Shown here in pieces: positions 9,971 to 19,758 of a DNA stretch of 64,000 bases. The translations under genes were made by a program, and so were the position numbers. Location of the stretch: positions 1 to 64,000 of the forward strand of contig DASVCN010000014.1 of NCBI GenBank assembly GCA_036381595.1. The letters are read 5' to 3'. The stretch is from Trueperaceae bacterium (GTDB lineage: Bacteria > Deinococcota > Deinococci > Deinococcales > Trueperaceae). The notes under the pieces were generated by a model, which did not search any database, had not been told where the DNA came from, and saw only the letters and a list, made by a program, of their open reading frames with translations. Positions within the stretch are counted from its first letter, which is position 1; each line of letters starts with the position of its first letter.

Positions 9971-10000
9971 AGCATACCAATGGCCATTTCACCGTGTCAA
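9971..10000 (-). promoter_or_regulatory. Promoter of the V/A-ATPase operon
   Basis: On the minus strand a consensus TTGACA (10000-9995) and TATGCT (9976-9971) are separated by 18 bases. This predicts an untranslated leader of roughly 110 bases before the TTG start at 9854. It lies back to back with the methyltransferase start region. Confidence 0.65.
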
Positions 10001-10052
10001 TCGAGACATTTGTCCCCCCTGAGAAGAGCATGAGCGGGGCCGCTGGCGCTGG

Positions 10053-10058
10053 TACACT
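10053..10058 (+). promoter_or_regulatory. -10 box TACACT of the methyltransferase gene
   Basis: TACACT ends 10 bases before the ATG at 10069, with no Shine-Dalgarno between them. This fits a leaderless or near-leaderless transcript and supports the choice of 10069 over in-frame starts further upstream. Confidence 0.5.
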
Positions 10059-10068
10059 CTCACCCCGG

Positions 10069-11664
10069 ATGCGCCCCCAGACTGTGCCCGACCCCCGCAA
10101 TAAGGAACTCGGCGCGTACTACACCGAGGCGCGGGTCGCCAGCGCCCTCTGCCGTTGGGCGATGCGCTCGTCGTCGGGGCGTCTGCTCGACCCCGCGTTC
10201 GGCGGTGGCGTGTTCCTGAACGCGGCCGTCCAGCTGGCCGGCAGACAGGGCCTCTGGGAGCTCACCGGTGTGGAACTCGAAGAGGCAGCGCACGCCCGCT
10301 GCGCGGCTCACGGCTCAGACTCGAGGCTAATCAACGCCGACTTCTTCACGCTAGGTCGCGGCGACCTCCCGCGGATGGACGCCGTCGTGGGCAACCCGCC
10401 CTTTATCCGCTTCCAGCGCTTCACCGGTGGCGTTCGAACGCTCGCACTCCGCCGCGCCCGTGAGACCGGGATCGACCTGCCGCCACTGGCGGGCTCATGG
10501 GTGGCGTTCGTAGCCCACGCCACGACGTTCCTCGCCAACGGAGGCAGGTTGGCGATGGTGGTGCCCGCCGAGGTGGGGCACGCGCCCTCCGCTCGCCCGC
10601 TGCTCGACCTGCTGCACCGTTCGTTCGTCAGCGTGACCCTCGTCTCGTTCCGGCGCTCGCTCTTCCCTCACCTCGACCAGGAAACGGTCCTGCTCCTCGC
10701 CGACGGTTACGGGAGGGGCGAGGGGCATCTCACCTCGCTGGTACTGCCCGGTCCCGAAGCGCTCGAGCGCCCCCTTCCGCGTCAGGGCGACCTTCCGCTC
10801 GACGCACGCGCGCTCATCGAGGGGAGGTCTGCGCTGGCGCATTCTTGGCTCGAAGGTCCGACGCTCGACCTCTACACGCGGCTCGCAGAGAGGAACGAGA
10901 TCATCAGGCTCGGCGACCTCGCGCGAGTCGAGAGCGGCTACGTCACCGGCGCGAACTCCCACTTCCACCTGTCGCCTCGCAAGGCCGAAGAGTGGCGCCT
11001 CCCGAATGGCGCCCTGGTGGCCGCGGTCTTCAGACCTCGCGCACTGGCCGGCTGGAGATTCGGTCTCCCCGAGTGGCAGGCGGCTTCCCTGGCCGGCCAC
11101 GCCGGCTACCTGGTGCAGGCGGCCGGATTCGAAGGCGACGGAGCGGTCGGGGCTTTCATCGAGAGGCTGCGGGAAGCGGGCGTCCATACTCGCTACAAGG
11201 CCCGTCACAGGCGGCCCTGGTATCGGATCGGCAGGGTTGCGGCCCCACCGCTGATCCTTCCTTCCATGGGCTCCGGCAGCCTGCCCCTCGTCCACAACGC
11301 GGCGGCCGTGGCGGTCCCGAATACTTTCCACGCCGTTACCCCGGTGGAGGGCGCCGAAGCCGAGGCTCTGGCAGCCTGCTGGCGCACCTCGCTCACGGAT
11401 CTCAGCCTCGAACTCGAGGGGCACGGGTTGGGCGGCGGCCTCCTCAAGCTCGATCCGGGCGAAGCGCGCAACGTGCTCCTGCCGTCACCGGCATTGCTGC
11501 CGGCGGGGGGTCCGGGGCGCATCGCGGCGGCAGGAGATGCCGACGCGATGCGCGAGTGTGCCGACGAACTCCTGTTGCGCGGAGCGCTGGGGCTCGACCG
11601 TCAGGAGGTAGCGGCGTTGCGACGGGCCGCCGCTGACTTGCGAGCGAGGCGGTTGCGGAAGTAG
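10069..11664 (+). CDS. Adenine-type DNA methyltransferase, solitary (M.TaqI/Eco57I-like)
   Basis: 531 aa from ATG 10069; the frame is open further upstream (to 9901), but that part is low-complexity and crosses the ATPase promoter. The N-terminal SAM domain has GAYYTE (residues 15-20), motif I DPAFGGG (41-47) and the catalytic motif IV NPPF (109-112), typical of N6-adenine methyltransferases of the gamma class. The C-terminal half (LGDLARVESGYVTGANSHFHL onward) resembles the target-recognition part of TaqI-like enzymes. No restriction endonuclease, specificity subunit or other defence gene is adjacent. It may be a regulatory or orphan methyltransferase; the target sequence is unknown. It ends 6 bases from the convergent gene. 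Confidence 0.85.
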   Translation: MRPQTVPDPRNKELGAYYTEARVASALCRWAMRSSSGRLLDPAFGGGVFLNAAVQLAGRQGLWELTGVELEEAAHARCAAHGSDSRLINADFFTLGRGDLPRMDAVVGNPPFIRFQRFTGGVRTLALRRARETGIDLPPLAGSWVAFVAHATTFLANGGRLAMVVPAEVGHAPSARPLLDLLHRSFVSVTLVSFRRSLFPHLDQETVLLLADGYGRGEGHLTSLVLPGPEALERPLPRQGDLPLDARALIEGRSALAHSWLEGPTLDLYTRLAERNEIIRLGDLARVESGYVTGANSHFHLSPRKAEEWRLPNGALVAAVFRPRALAGWRFGLPEWQAASLAGHAGYLVQAAGFEGDGAVGAFIERLREAGVHTRYKARHRRPWYRIGRVAAPPLILPSMGSGSLPLVHNAAAVAVPNTFHAVTPVEGAEAEALAACWRTSLTDLSLELEGHGLGGGLLKLDPGEARNVLLPSPALLPAGGPGRIAAAGDADAMRECADELLLRGALGLDRQEVAALRRAAADLRARRLRK

Positions 11665-11670
11665 CTAGCT

Positions 11671-12162
11671 TCAGTCGTGCGTCGGCTCGACCTCGAGCAG
11701 GTGGAACTTCGCACGACCCGAACCGTGCCAGCCCTCTCCGTCCCGGACATCCGGGTAGAGGGCGCGGAGTTCCGCCCGGCTCTGCGGCGTCAGCCGCTCC
11801 CACTCGGGCGGGCCGAAGGTCTCACCGGCCTCGACGTCCACCGTCACGAACTTGTGGTCCCCGCTGGCCATGAAGAACATCCCAGCCACCGCAGCCTCTA
11901 CGACCTCGCCGGGCCGCGGCTCGGCGATGGTCAGCACGAGGGCGTCGAAGTGAACTCCTGGAGGCGTGCCCGTGCCCGCTATCCAGCCGTAGGCTCCCGA
12001 GAACCCCCGCAGGTAGGCGAGGGAATCGTCATCGGTCCGGAAGAACTCGCCTCGCTCCGAAACGTACCGGTAACGCTTCGGTTCGTGGGGTGGCTGTTCG
12101 ATGACGACCCAGACCTTGTCCGGGAAGTGCGGGTGACGACGCTCGTATAGTTCCCGGCTCAC
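11671..12162 (-). CDS. Divergent inorganic pyrophosphatase-like protein
   Basis: 163 aa, GTG start at 12162. The order of elements matches family I soluble pyrophosphatase: VWVVIEQP near the N-terminus, YGWIAGTG, then HFDALVLT and MFFMASGDHKFVTVD. Only some metal or phosphate ligands survive. In the DxDPxD region of the family the first two aspartates are replaced (PGVHFD), and the acidic loop before DHK is shortened. Either the enzyme uses a changed site or it has lost pyrophosphatase activity. TACTGT lies 7 bases before the GTG, suggesting a leaderless message. Function is inferred from fold similarity only. Confidence 0.65.
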   Translation of the reverse strand: MSRELYERRHPHFPDKVWVVIEQPPHEPKRYRYVSERGEFFRTDDDSLAYLRGFSGAYGWIAGTGTPPGVHFDALVLTIAEPRPGEVVEAAVAGMFFMASGDHKFVTVDVEAGETFGPPEWERLTPQSRAELRALYPDVRDGEGWHGSGRAKFHLLEVEPTHD

Positions 12163-12169
12163 GGAACCG

Positions 12170-12175
12170 ACAGTA
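12170..12175 (-). promoter_or_regulatory. -10 box TACTGT, leaderless start of the pyrophosphatase-like gene
   Basis: On the minus strand TACTGT is followed by 7 bases and then the GTG at 12162, with no Shine-Dalgarno. It matches the TAnnnT plus 5-8 base pattern repeated in this window. Confidence 0.55.
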
Positions 12176-12303
12176 ACCGAAGACCGGGGCTACGCCGGGC
12201 CGATCGACCAGCGCGCATCCGGTACCCCGCAACAGACTCGACGCTCGGCGCGCCGCAAACTCGTCAACAGACCCCCGAACTCCCAGCCAGCCAGGAGAGC
12301 ACC

Positions 12304-12837
12304 ATGAACGATCTCATCAGGGGAGCCATCGCTGGAGCGGCCGCGACCTTGCCGATGACCGCCACCATCGAACTGATCAACCGCAGCCTGCCGCCGGGCG
12401 AACAGCGCCACCTCCCTCCCAGGCAGATAACGGAAGAGGTTGCCGAGCGAGCCGACGTGAAGCACGAGACGAGCGAGCGGGGCCTGGATATCGCCACGAT
12501 GACCACTCACTTCGGTTTCGGTGCGGCCATGGGCACGCTTTACGGCCTCGGCGCCCCCGCACTGAGGCTGCCTCCGGCGCTCACCGGGATCGGCTACGGG
12601 CTCGCCGTGTGGGCAGGCAACTACGCCGGCATCCTGCCAGCCCTGGGACTGCAGCGCGCACCGAAGCACCGGCCGGCATCACTCAACGCCACGATGATCA
12701 TCGGCCATGTCGTCTGGGGAGCGGCCCTGGGCCTCGTGGAGGAGCGGTTGCGGGCGCGCCGCAGGGACGAGTGGCAGGAGTACCAGGAAGAGACCTACGC
12801 GGAAGCGAGGACGAGGTTGGCGCCGCAGGACCGGTGA
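12304..12837 (+). CDS. YagU-like (DUF1440) membrane protein
   Basis: 177 aa. Starts at ATG 12304 after AGGAGAG. An N-terminal glycine/alanine helix (IRGAIAGAAATLPMTATIEL) is followed by a charged segment with a conserved-looking RQITEEVAER stretch and two or three further hydrophobic segments (HFGFGAAMGTLYGLG, IGYGLAVWAGNYAGI, IIGHVVWGAALGLVEE). This layout fits the DUF1440/YagU family, whose role is poorly known (E. coli YagU is linked to acid tolerance). The C-terminus is charged and cytoplasmic. Function unassigned. Confidence 0.65.
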   Translation: MNDLIRGAIAGAAATLPMTATIELINRSLPPGEQRHLPPRQITEEVAERADVKHETSERGLDIATMTTHFGFGAAMGTLYGLGAPALRLPPALTGIGYGLAVWAGNYAGILPALGLQRAPKHRPASLNATMIIGHVVWGAALGLVEERLRARRRDEWQEYQEETYAEARTRLAPQDR

Positions 12838-12857
12838 GCGGAGCCAGCGGCTGCTGT

Positions 12858-12863
12858 TAGAGT
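12858..12863 (+). promoter_or_regulatory. -10 box TAGAGT, leaderless start of the metallophosphatase
   Basis: TAGAGT is followed by 6 bases and the GTG at 12870. There is no Shine-Dalgarno. The same box and spacing occur before 18062 and 33351. Confidence 0.6.
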
Positions 12864-12869
12864 CGAGCG

Positions 12870-13687
12870 GTGCGACTAGCCGTCCTCTCCGACATCCATG
12901 GCAACCTCGCCGCGCTCGAAGCGGTGCTCGAGCATCTATCCCACGAGGAGGTCGACGAGGTGGTGGTGGCCGGCGACCTCGTCAACGGGGCGCCCGACTC
13001 GAAGGTCTGCTGGGACCTGATCCGCTCGCTCGGCTACCCGCTGTTGCGTGGCAATCACGAGCGGTACCTGTTCGACCTGGGCACGCCTCGGGAGGATCCG
13101 GCGTGGCGAACGGAGAGGTTCGGGCCGGTCAGGTGGGCGGCGCGTCAGTTCGGTTCCGGCGAGCTGGAGGAGATGAGATCCCTGCCTCTCTGCTACCGCC
13201 CCGGTGACCACCCGGACCTGCTGGTGGTGCACGCCTCCCCACGAGCCGACGACACCAACGTCCGCCCCTACACTCCCGCTGCCGAGGTAGAGGCGCTCTT
13301 CGCGAACAACGGGCTCACCCTGGCCGTACGTGGTCACAACCACATAGCCAATCTGCGTACGCTCGGTGACCTGAAACTCGTCACGGCCGGCTCCGTAGGG
13401 ATGCCGCTCGACGGCCAGGTCCTCGCCCAGTTCCTGCTGCTGGAACGCAGAGAGGGCGCCTGGCGCTTCGAGCACCGCCCGTTCCGTACGACGTCGACTC
13501 CACCGTCCGCCGATTCAGCGAGTCCGGTTACCTGGAAGAGGCTGGTCCTATGGCACGGATGCTCCTGCGGGAGATCGCCACCGCCAGCCATCACATGCTC
13601 CCTTTCCTGCGCTTCTGGTATCGACAACCGGAAGGCGACCGGCAACTTTTCGCTGAGGCGGTCGACGCTTTCCTCGAGCTGTACTGA
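12870..13687 (+). CDS. Calcineurin-like metallophosphatase, with an apparent one-base frameshift
   Basis: Starts GTG 12870. Metal-binding motifs of the YfcE/MPP class are present: SDIHGN (residues 7-12), GDLVNGAPD, GNHE, a later VVHASP and RGHNH. Around 13478-13480 the expected reading HRPVPYDVD is broken. In frame the sequence turns to Arg/Ser-rich nonsense and would run to 13904, inside dnaG on the other strand. Shifting by one base in the CCC run restores PVPYDVDSTVRRFSESGYLE through to FLELY and a TGA at 13685-13687, giving about 272 aa and ending 6 bases from dnaG. All catalytic motifs precede the break, so a read-through product might still fold. It is either a real frameshift or a missing base in the assembly. 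Confidence 0.85.
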
Positions 13688-13693
13688 CTCGCC

Positions 13694-15541
13694 TCAGTTC
13701 CGCCTCCGCCGCAGGTACCCGGCCGGGACCCGCAGGCGCCGCTCCGCTTCGCGGGCAACCTGCTTGGCGGCGATCTCCTTCAGTTCGGCGTACAACCGCT
13801 CGAGCCGCTCGGCTGGCAGGGTCGCGTCGGCCAGCAGCGCCTGGATCTCCTCCATGCGGGCGAGCAGCCTAGTCTGCTGGCTCGACTTCTCGCTGTCCAG
13901 GTAGAGCTCGCGCAGTCGCGATAGGGACTTCTCGATGTGACCGTCCACGTCTATCCGCCCCTCGGTGTCGCCCGCCGCCTCTCCGAAGAGCCGTGACCAG
14001 ACGACGCCCCCTTCGTCCCGTTCCCGATAGTGGAGCAGCACCTGGCGATCGTCGAAGTCACACTCCCGGCAAAGCTCGGCGAACTCACGCAGGAGCGAGT
14101 CGGGTGCGGGCGGCAGCGCCATCTCGACCCGTTCGAGCCGGCTACGCAACCGCTCCGGCTCCAGCAACAGCAGGGCGATGATCTCGAGCTCGATGACGAC
14201 CGTCTGGCTCGCGGTTCCGCCGCGCCGCTTCATGCCCTTGACCTGCGTGTCGTCGAGTCTGCTCCCTCCGCGCACGGAGCCCAGCCAGGCGTCGAGTGCC
14301 CGCCCATCCATGCCCAGGCGGTCGATGACCAGCCGGCGCATCTCGCTGGCCACCGGGTCGAACACCGAGCGGGGCCGCAAGGCAGGAAGCAGCTCGTTGA
14401 GGATCGCCTTCTGTCCCGCCACGCTCTTCGCATCGTGCTTCTCGATGACGCTGTTGAAGCGGAACTCGACCTCCGAAAGCCCCTCGTCCAGGGCTGCCAG
14501 GAACTCCTGCAGGTGACCGCTCATGACCGCATCGGCCGGATCCTTGCCGAAGGGCACCTGCACCGCCCGGACGAGGAACTGCCGGCCCACCGCCTGTTCC
14601 AACCCCGACAGCACGGCGCGCTGGCCGGCCGAATCGGCGTCGAACGCGAGGTAGAGCCGCTGGACGTCGAGCCGGCTCAGGTGGTCGGCCTGTTGCGCGG
14701 TGAGGGTCGCTCCCAGCGCGGCGACGACATGCTCGACCCCGGCCTGGTGGAGAGCGATGACGTCCATGTACCCCTCCACCACGATGCACTCGTTCCTCTG
14801 CCGGATGGAGTTCCGTGCCAGATCGAGCGCGTACAGCAGTTCCCCCTTGTGGAAGATATCGGTCTCGGGGGTGTTCAGGTACTTGGGCAGAGAGTCGTCG
14901 AGGACCCTTCCGGCGAACCCGACGACACGACCCAGGGGATCGCGGATCGGGAAGATCACCCGATTGCGGAAGCGGTCGTAGCGACGCCCGCTCTCGTTCT
15001 CCGAGAGGAGTCCGGCGGCGAGCAGGTCGTCGTCACGCAGACCCTTGCCCAACCCGTGACGCAACAGGCCGTCCCAGCCATCGGGGGCGAAGCCGAGACC
15101 GAACTTGGTTATCGTCTCGTCCTCCAGGCCCCTCTCTAGCAGGTACCTCCTGGCGACGGCCCCCTCCTCCGACGCCAGCTTCGACGTGAAGTAGCCGAGG
15201 GCGAGTTCGTTGACGTCGTACAGGTCGTTGCGCCTGCGGTCGCGGGCGCCGGGCGGGGAGACTTCCACGCCGACCCTCTGGCCGAGCGTCTGGAGCACCT
15301 CGGCGAACGACATCCCCCGCGTCTTCATCACGAAATCGAAGACGTCCCCCTTCTCCTGACAGCCGAAGCAGTAGAAGAACCCGCGATCGCGGTGAACGTG
15401 GAACGACGGCGTCTTCTCGCTGTGGAAGGGGCAGAGCCCCTTGAGCTGGCCGCGGCCGGCCGGCTTCAGCGCGACCACCTCGCCGATCACCTCGGCGATG
15501 TCGAGTCGCTGTCGAATCTGCTCTTTGGCGTCACTCGCCAC
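13694..15541 (-). CDS. dnaG: DNA primase DnaG
   Basis: 615 aa, GTG start at 15541 with GGAGGCG upstream. Makes RNA primers at the replication fork. The CHC2 zinc finger uses Cys37, His40, Cys58 and Cys61. The TOPRIM core has EGYMD (256-260) and DAD (301-303). The C-terminal part (about 430-615) is the helicase-binding region: helical, with a long charged tail ([20 protein letters not shown]). It is not in the usual rpsU-dnaG-rpoD operon; rpoD is about 26 kb away. Upstream lies a 271-base spacer. Confidence 0.97.
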   Translation of the reverse strand: MASDAKEQIRQRLDIAEVIGEVVALKPAGRGQLKGLCPFHSEKTPSFHVHRDRGFFYCFGCQEKGDVFDFVMKTRGMSFAEVLQTLGQRVGVEVSPPGARDRRRNDLYDVNELALGYFTSKLASEEGAVARRYLLERGLEDETITKFGLGFAPDGWDGLLRHGLGKGLRDDDLLAAGLLSENESGRRYDRFRNRVIFPIRDPLGRVVGFAGRVLDDSLPKYLNTPETDIFHKGELLYALDLARNSIRQRNECIVVEGYMDVIALHQAGVEHVVAALGATLTAQQADHLSRLDVQRLYLAFDADSAGQRAVLSGLEQAVGRQFLVRAVQVPFGKDPADAVMSGHLQEFLAALDEGLSEVEFRFNSVIEKHDAKSVAGQKAILNELLPALRPRSVFDPVASEMRRLVIDRLGMDGRALDAWLGSVRGGSRLDDTQVKGMKRRGGTASQTVVIELEIIALLLLEPERLRSRLERVEMALPPAPDSLLREFAELCRECDFDDRQVLLHYRERDEGGVVWSRLFGEAAGDTEGRIDVDGHIEKSLSRLRELYLDSEKSSQQTRLLARMEEIQALLADATLPAERLERLYAELKEIAAKQVAREAERRLRVPAGYLRRRRN

Positions 15542-15812
15542 GACCCATCGCCTCCACGCGCTGAACCGGTCACCGGAGGGGCCCGAGGGCCCTACGCCCG
15601 CAGGTTACCACGGGCGAAGGCGGATTCCGGATCCGGCGAAAATGCCGTTCTGCACCCTCTCTCTGGGCTTGCTACCAGCTCGTCCTCGGCCCCTTCATGC
15701 GGACCCCGCTGTCGGGCGTCACGACCCCTCGCGCCTCGACCCGTTGGCACGGCGGCTCAGAAGGATCGGGGCGGCCTCGAGGACACGTCCCGTCATCGCC
15801 CGGGCGCGGGTC
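15542..15812. other. Intergenic spacer between dnaG and the pentapeptide-repeat gene
   Basis: 271 bases. Near 15578-15594 is a GC-rich inverted repeat (AGGGGCCC, GA, GGGCCCT), and near 15630 a 10-bp palindrome CCGGATCCGG. It presumably holds the dnaG promoter on the minus strand, with TAACCT about 60 bases upstream of the gene as the only weak -10 candidate, and the end of the pentapeptide gene transcript. No coding frame is convincing. Confidence 0.4.
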
Positions 15813-16406
15813 TCAGCCGGAGATGCGCACGCCCAGCGCGGTGACGAGGCCGAGCGCCTCGGGCAGGTCGACCCGCATCCCCAGGAGTTTGTTCTCGTAA
15901 GGCGACAGCGAGTAGTTCCGGGCGCCCCGCAGGTCGCACTCCCTCATGTCGTTGTCGACGAACCTGGCGCCGACGAAGTCGCTGCCTCCCAGATCGACCT
16001 TCCTCAGGTCGCAACCCCGGAACTCCGCCTCGGAGAGCCGGCAGGAGCGGAACGAGCAGGCGCGCAGGTCGCAGTCGATGAAGGCGGCGAGGGAGAGTTC
16101 GCAGTTGTCGAACGAAGCGACCATGCCGATGGCGTCTCTACGCAGGGCGCCGAAGTCGACACCGGTGAGCCTGCAGCCGTCGAAGGTAACCGAGTGAAGC
16201 AGCGCGTCGGTCAGGTCGATGGTCGAGAGTTCGCACCGTTCGAACGCGCACTCGCTGAAGTGGCTGCCGCGCAGCGAGACCCCTGACAGGTCGCAATCCG
16301 CGAACATGCAGTCGCTGAACCTAGCGCCAGCCAGCTCGCCTGGGGGGAGTTCGTCACCGGAGAACCGGCGATCTTCGAAACGACCGGGCTCCGTCATGCC
16401 TGCCAC
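15813..16406 (-). CDS. Pentapeptide-repeat protein, Qnr/MfpA-like
   Basis: 197 aa. More than twenty consecutive A(D/N)LXX-type repeats (for example [35 protein letters not shown]) predict a right-handed quadrilateral beta helix. The run is interrupted near residue 90 ([10 protein letters not shown]), where Qnr proteins carry a loop, and ends in [16 protein letters not shown], like the C-terminal dimer helix of Qnr/MfpA. Those relatives mimic DNA and protect gyrase. Gyrase protection here is inference from shape; many chromosomal pentapeptide proteins have no known role. It is downstream of the phosphoribosyltransferase on the same strand. Confidence 0.85.
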   Translation of the reverse strand: MAGMTEPGRFEDRRFSGDELPPGELAGARFSDCMFADCDLSGVSLRGSHFSECAFERCELSTIDLTDALLHSVTFDGCRLTGVDFGALRRDAIGMVASFDNCELSLAAFIDCDLRACSFRSCRLSEAEFRGCDLRKVDLGGSDFVGARFVDNDMRECDLRGARNYSLSPYENKLLGMRVDLPEALGLVTALGVRISG

Positions 16407-16455
16407 CTACCTCGGGCGCTCGACCGCTCGCGAGCCGGCGAAGCCGACACGCAAC

Positions 16456-16992
16456 TCAGCCTCGTGCCGGGAACAGCGGCAAGTGTCCGAGCGCCACGAC
16501 GTCGTCACGTTCGTCTCCTTCGGTGAACACGACCAGCGTGGCCACCACCTGGCCGCCGATCTCCAGCAGCAGCTCCCGCAGGCCCTCCAGCGTGCCGCCT
16601 GTGCTGACGACATCGTCCACTATCGCCACCCGCTTCCCCTCGATCCTGGGGATGTCGCTGCCGTCTATGACCAGGTCCTGAGGCTTTCCCGTGGTGATAG
16701 ACAGGACAGTCCGTTTGACCGCGCCCACCATGTACGGCTTCTCCGTCTTGCGCGCCACCACGTAGGGGATGCCGGTGATACGGCTGAGGGCGTGGGCGAG
16801 CGGTACCGCCTTCACTTCGGGAGTCACCAGCGTCTCTATGCCCTCCGGCATGCACCTGGCCAGTTCCGCGGCCGCCTCTTCGGTCAGTTCGGTGTCACCG
16901 AGGAGGTTGAGGAGAGCGACGGAAACGCCGCCCACGTCGACGATCTGCAGCTTCCGCTCGAGCTTCCCGATGCGTACCGTGTGATGTTCCAT
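16456..16992 (-). CDS. Purine phosphoribosyltransferase (adenine/xanthine PRT-like)
   Basis: 178 aa. The PRPP-binding motif [14 protein letters not shown] is clear; upstream, [21 protein letters not shown] and [13 protein letters not shown] match type I PRTases of the adenine/xanthine group. It would salvage a free purine base with PRPP to the nucleotide in the cytoplasm. Base specificity cannot be fixed by eye. ATG at 16992. It lies 91 bases downstream of purU on the same strand, so the two purine genes may be co-transcribed. Confidence 0.83.
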   Translation of the reverse strand: MEHHTVRIGKLERKLQIVDVGGVSVALLNLLGDTELTEEAAAELARCMPEGIETLVTPEVKAVPLAHALSRITGIPYVVARKTEKPYMVGAVKRTVLSITTGKPQDLVIDGSDIPRIEGKRVAIVDDVVSTGGTLEGLRELLLEIGGQVVATLVVFTEGDERDDVVALGHLPLFPARG

Positions 16993-17083
16993 GTCGTGAC
17001 TTCCCTCTCGTTTCCCTCCCCCGCCCGAGTCAGCCTAGCCCGAAAGGCGGGTGCGTCGAGGCGGCCCTGCTCCAAGACCACAC

Positions 17084-17950
<867 letters not shown>

Positions 17951-18049
17951 GAAGGGATCACGAAGGTGAAGCTTACCCGATGGACGGCTTGCGGCAGAAG
18001 GTTCGCGGGGGATGTGGCCAGGCCGTCCTTCCGCTCCCTGGGCCGGCGG

Positions 18050-18055
18050 TAGAGT
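18050..18055 (+). promoter_or_regulatory. -10 box TAGAGT, leaderless start of the MATE gene
   Basis: TAGAGT, 6 bases, then GTG at 18062; no Shine-Dalgarno. Confidence 0.6.
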
Positions 18056-18061
18056 GCTCCG

Positions 18062-19714
18062 GTGCGATCCTTGCCTCCCAGGACGAGAAGGGTGTTCGGT
18101 CAGGTCTGGCAGCTGGCGCTGCCCGTCATCATCGCCAACATGCTGCAGAGCCTGGTCAACGTCGCCGACGTGTTCCTGGCGGGCCGACTCGGTCCGATCG
18201 AGATCGCGGCGGTGGGGATGGGCACCAGCGTCCGGATGCTCGTGCTGGTGGGGATCATGGCCATCACAGCCGGCTGCATGGCACTGGCGGCGCAGGCTCG
18301 CGGAGCCGGCGACGACGAAGAACTGAGCCTGGTCACCCGCCAGTCGCTCTCGCTGGCCGTACTGCTGTCGGTGCTCCTGAGCGCTATCGGCTTCTTCGGC
18401 GCCGAACCGATCCTCCGCTTCCTCAACTCGGGCGGCGATCCGCGCGCAGTTGAGCTGGGCACCGACTATCTGCAGATCCTCTTCGCCGGCACCATCTTCC
18501 TGACCCTGAACTTCACCATCAACTCGCTCATGCAGGGAGCCGGAGACACCGTCACACCGCTCTACATCTCGGGTGGGATGAACGTGTTGAACGTGCTCTT
18601 CAGCTCGGTCCTGATGTTCGGCCCGGGCCCCCTCCCGGCCCTCGGCGTGAGCGGAGCTGCCTTCGGAACCGTACTCGCCCGGGCGTTCGCCGTGGTTGCC
18701 GGCATCTCCCTCTTCTACTCGGGCCGCAACGCCGTGCGTATCCTGCCGGGCAGCTACCTCCCCAACACCGACATGTTCCGCCAGATCCTCTCCATCGGGG
18801 TTCCTTCCGGCGCGCAGGGCATCGCCCGCAACGCGGCTCAGATCATGGTGCTGAGGATCGTCACCTCGACTGCCGCCGGGACCTACGGGGCGTCGGCTCT
18901 GGCGATCGGCCTGCAGGTGGAGTCGCTCGCCTTCATGCCCGGGCTCGCGGTGAGCGTCGCCGCGACCAGCCTGGTGGGCCGCTCGCTCGGCGCCTGGCAG
19001 GTGGAGGAGGCGCGTGAACGCGGCAACGCCGCCGTCGCGCTGGGCGCCCTCCTGATGGGAACCCTCGGGCTGCTGCTGTGGATCTTCGCGACCCCCCTCG
19101 TGCGCCTGTTCGACCCCAGCGCCCACCCCACCGTCATCGCGGCCGGAACCGCTTACCTGCGCATCAACGCCCTCTCACAGCCGATCCTGGCTGTGGCCAT
19201 GGTCGTCAACGGCGGCCTCCGGGGAGCCGGGGACACCCGACCGCCCCTCGTCGCGACGATCGTGGGAAGGTGGCTCGTCGTCGTACCGCTCGCATACTTT
19301 CTCGCCCTGCAGCTGGGCATGGGGGTAAACGGCGTCTGGTGGGCGCTCTTCGCCGGCACCTGCATCCAGGCGGTCTACGTCGCGGCTCGGTGGCTCAGCG
19401 GGAAGTGGCTCCAGGTGGGGCTCCGCAAGTCGAGGCTCTACCGAATCCACCTGCGCCACCTGCCCGAAGAGGAGCAGCGCCGCTTCCTCTACGAGGTGAA
19501 GGCTCCGCTGATGGCCTCGGGAGCGACACGCGAACGGGTGGAAGAGGAGGGGGTCGTCTACCAACTGCCCAGCGGACGGGTGCAGCTCGCTTTTGACGGA
19601 TCGTATCGGGTGGTGAGCGGCCACGAACTGCTGCCGGAGCCGGGCGCGGACTCCGGATCCGATGAGCTCGCCGAACCCCGCCCGGCAGTTGCCGATCGTC
19701 GGCCGGCGGGCTAG
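18062..19714 (+). CDS. MATE-family efflux transporter with a C-terminal cytoplasmic extension
   Basis: 550 aa, GTG start. Twelve hydrophobic helices in two related bundles; the first bundle has [21 protein letters not shown] and LMQGAGDT, the second [15 protein letters not shown], the duplicated Gly-Asp motif of MATE proteins. It exports drugs or metabolites using H+ or Na+. About 95 residues after the last helix (from [17 protein letters not shown]) form an extra domain not typical of MATE proteins, with a [20 protein letters not shown] beta-rich stretch. The purpose of that tail is unknown. It is divergent from purU with 111 bases between. Confidence 0.9.
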   Translation: MRSLPPRTRRVFGQVWQLALPVIIANMLQSLVNVADVFLAGRLGPIEIAAVGMGTSVRMLVLVGIMAITAGCMALAAQARGAGDDEELSLVTRQSLSLAVLLSVLLSAIGFFGAEPILRFLNSGGDPRAVELGTDYLQILFAGTIFLTLNFTINSLMQGAGDTVTPLYISGGMNVLNVLFSSVLMFGPGPLPALGVSGAAFGTVLARAFAVVAGISLFYSGRNAVRILPGSYLPNTDMFRQILSIGVPSGAQGIARNAAQIMVLRIVTSTAAGTYGASALAIGLQVESLAFMPGLAVSVAATSLVGRSLGAWQVEEARERGNAAVALGALLMGTLGLLLWIFATPLVRLFDPSAHPTVIAAGTAYLRINALSQPILAVAMVVNGGLRGAGDTRPPLVATIVGRWLVVVPLAYFLALQLGMGVNGVWWALFAGTCIQAVYVAARWLSGKWLQVGLRKSRLYRIHLRHLPEEEQRRFLYEVKAPLMASGATRERVEEEGVVYQLPSGRVQLAFDGSYRVVSGHELLPEPGADSGSDELAEPRPAVADRRPAG

Positions 19715-19746
19715 AAACCCCACTCCGGGTCGGCGGAAGCCCGTGA

Positions 19747-19752
19747 TACCTT
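19747..19752 (+). promoter_or_regulatory. Possible -10 box before ruvB
   Basis: TACCTT with 6 bases to the GTG at 19759; the overlapping GATACC is an alternative reading. No Shine-Dalgarno is visible. Consistent with a leaderless start, but the box is weaker than others in the window. Confidence 0.4.
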
Positions 19753-19758
19753 GGAGCC

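Noticed and set aside
9901-10068. Longer N-terminus of the methyltransferase from 9901
   Set aside because: The added 56 residues are low-complexity, cross the ATPase promoter, and precede a better -10/ATG arrangement at 10053-10069.
17951-19126. Upstream extension of purU to 680 codons
   Set aside because: The extra part is the antisense of the MATE gene; purU homology begins at the GTG at 17950.
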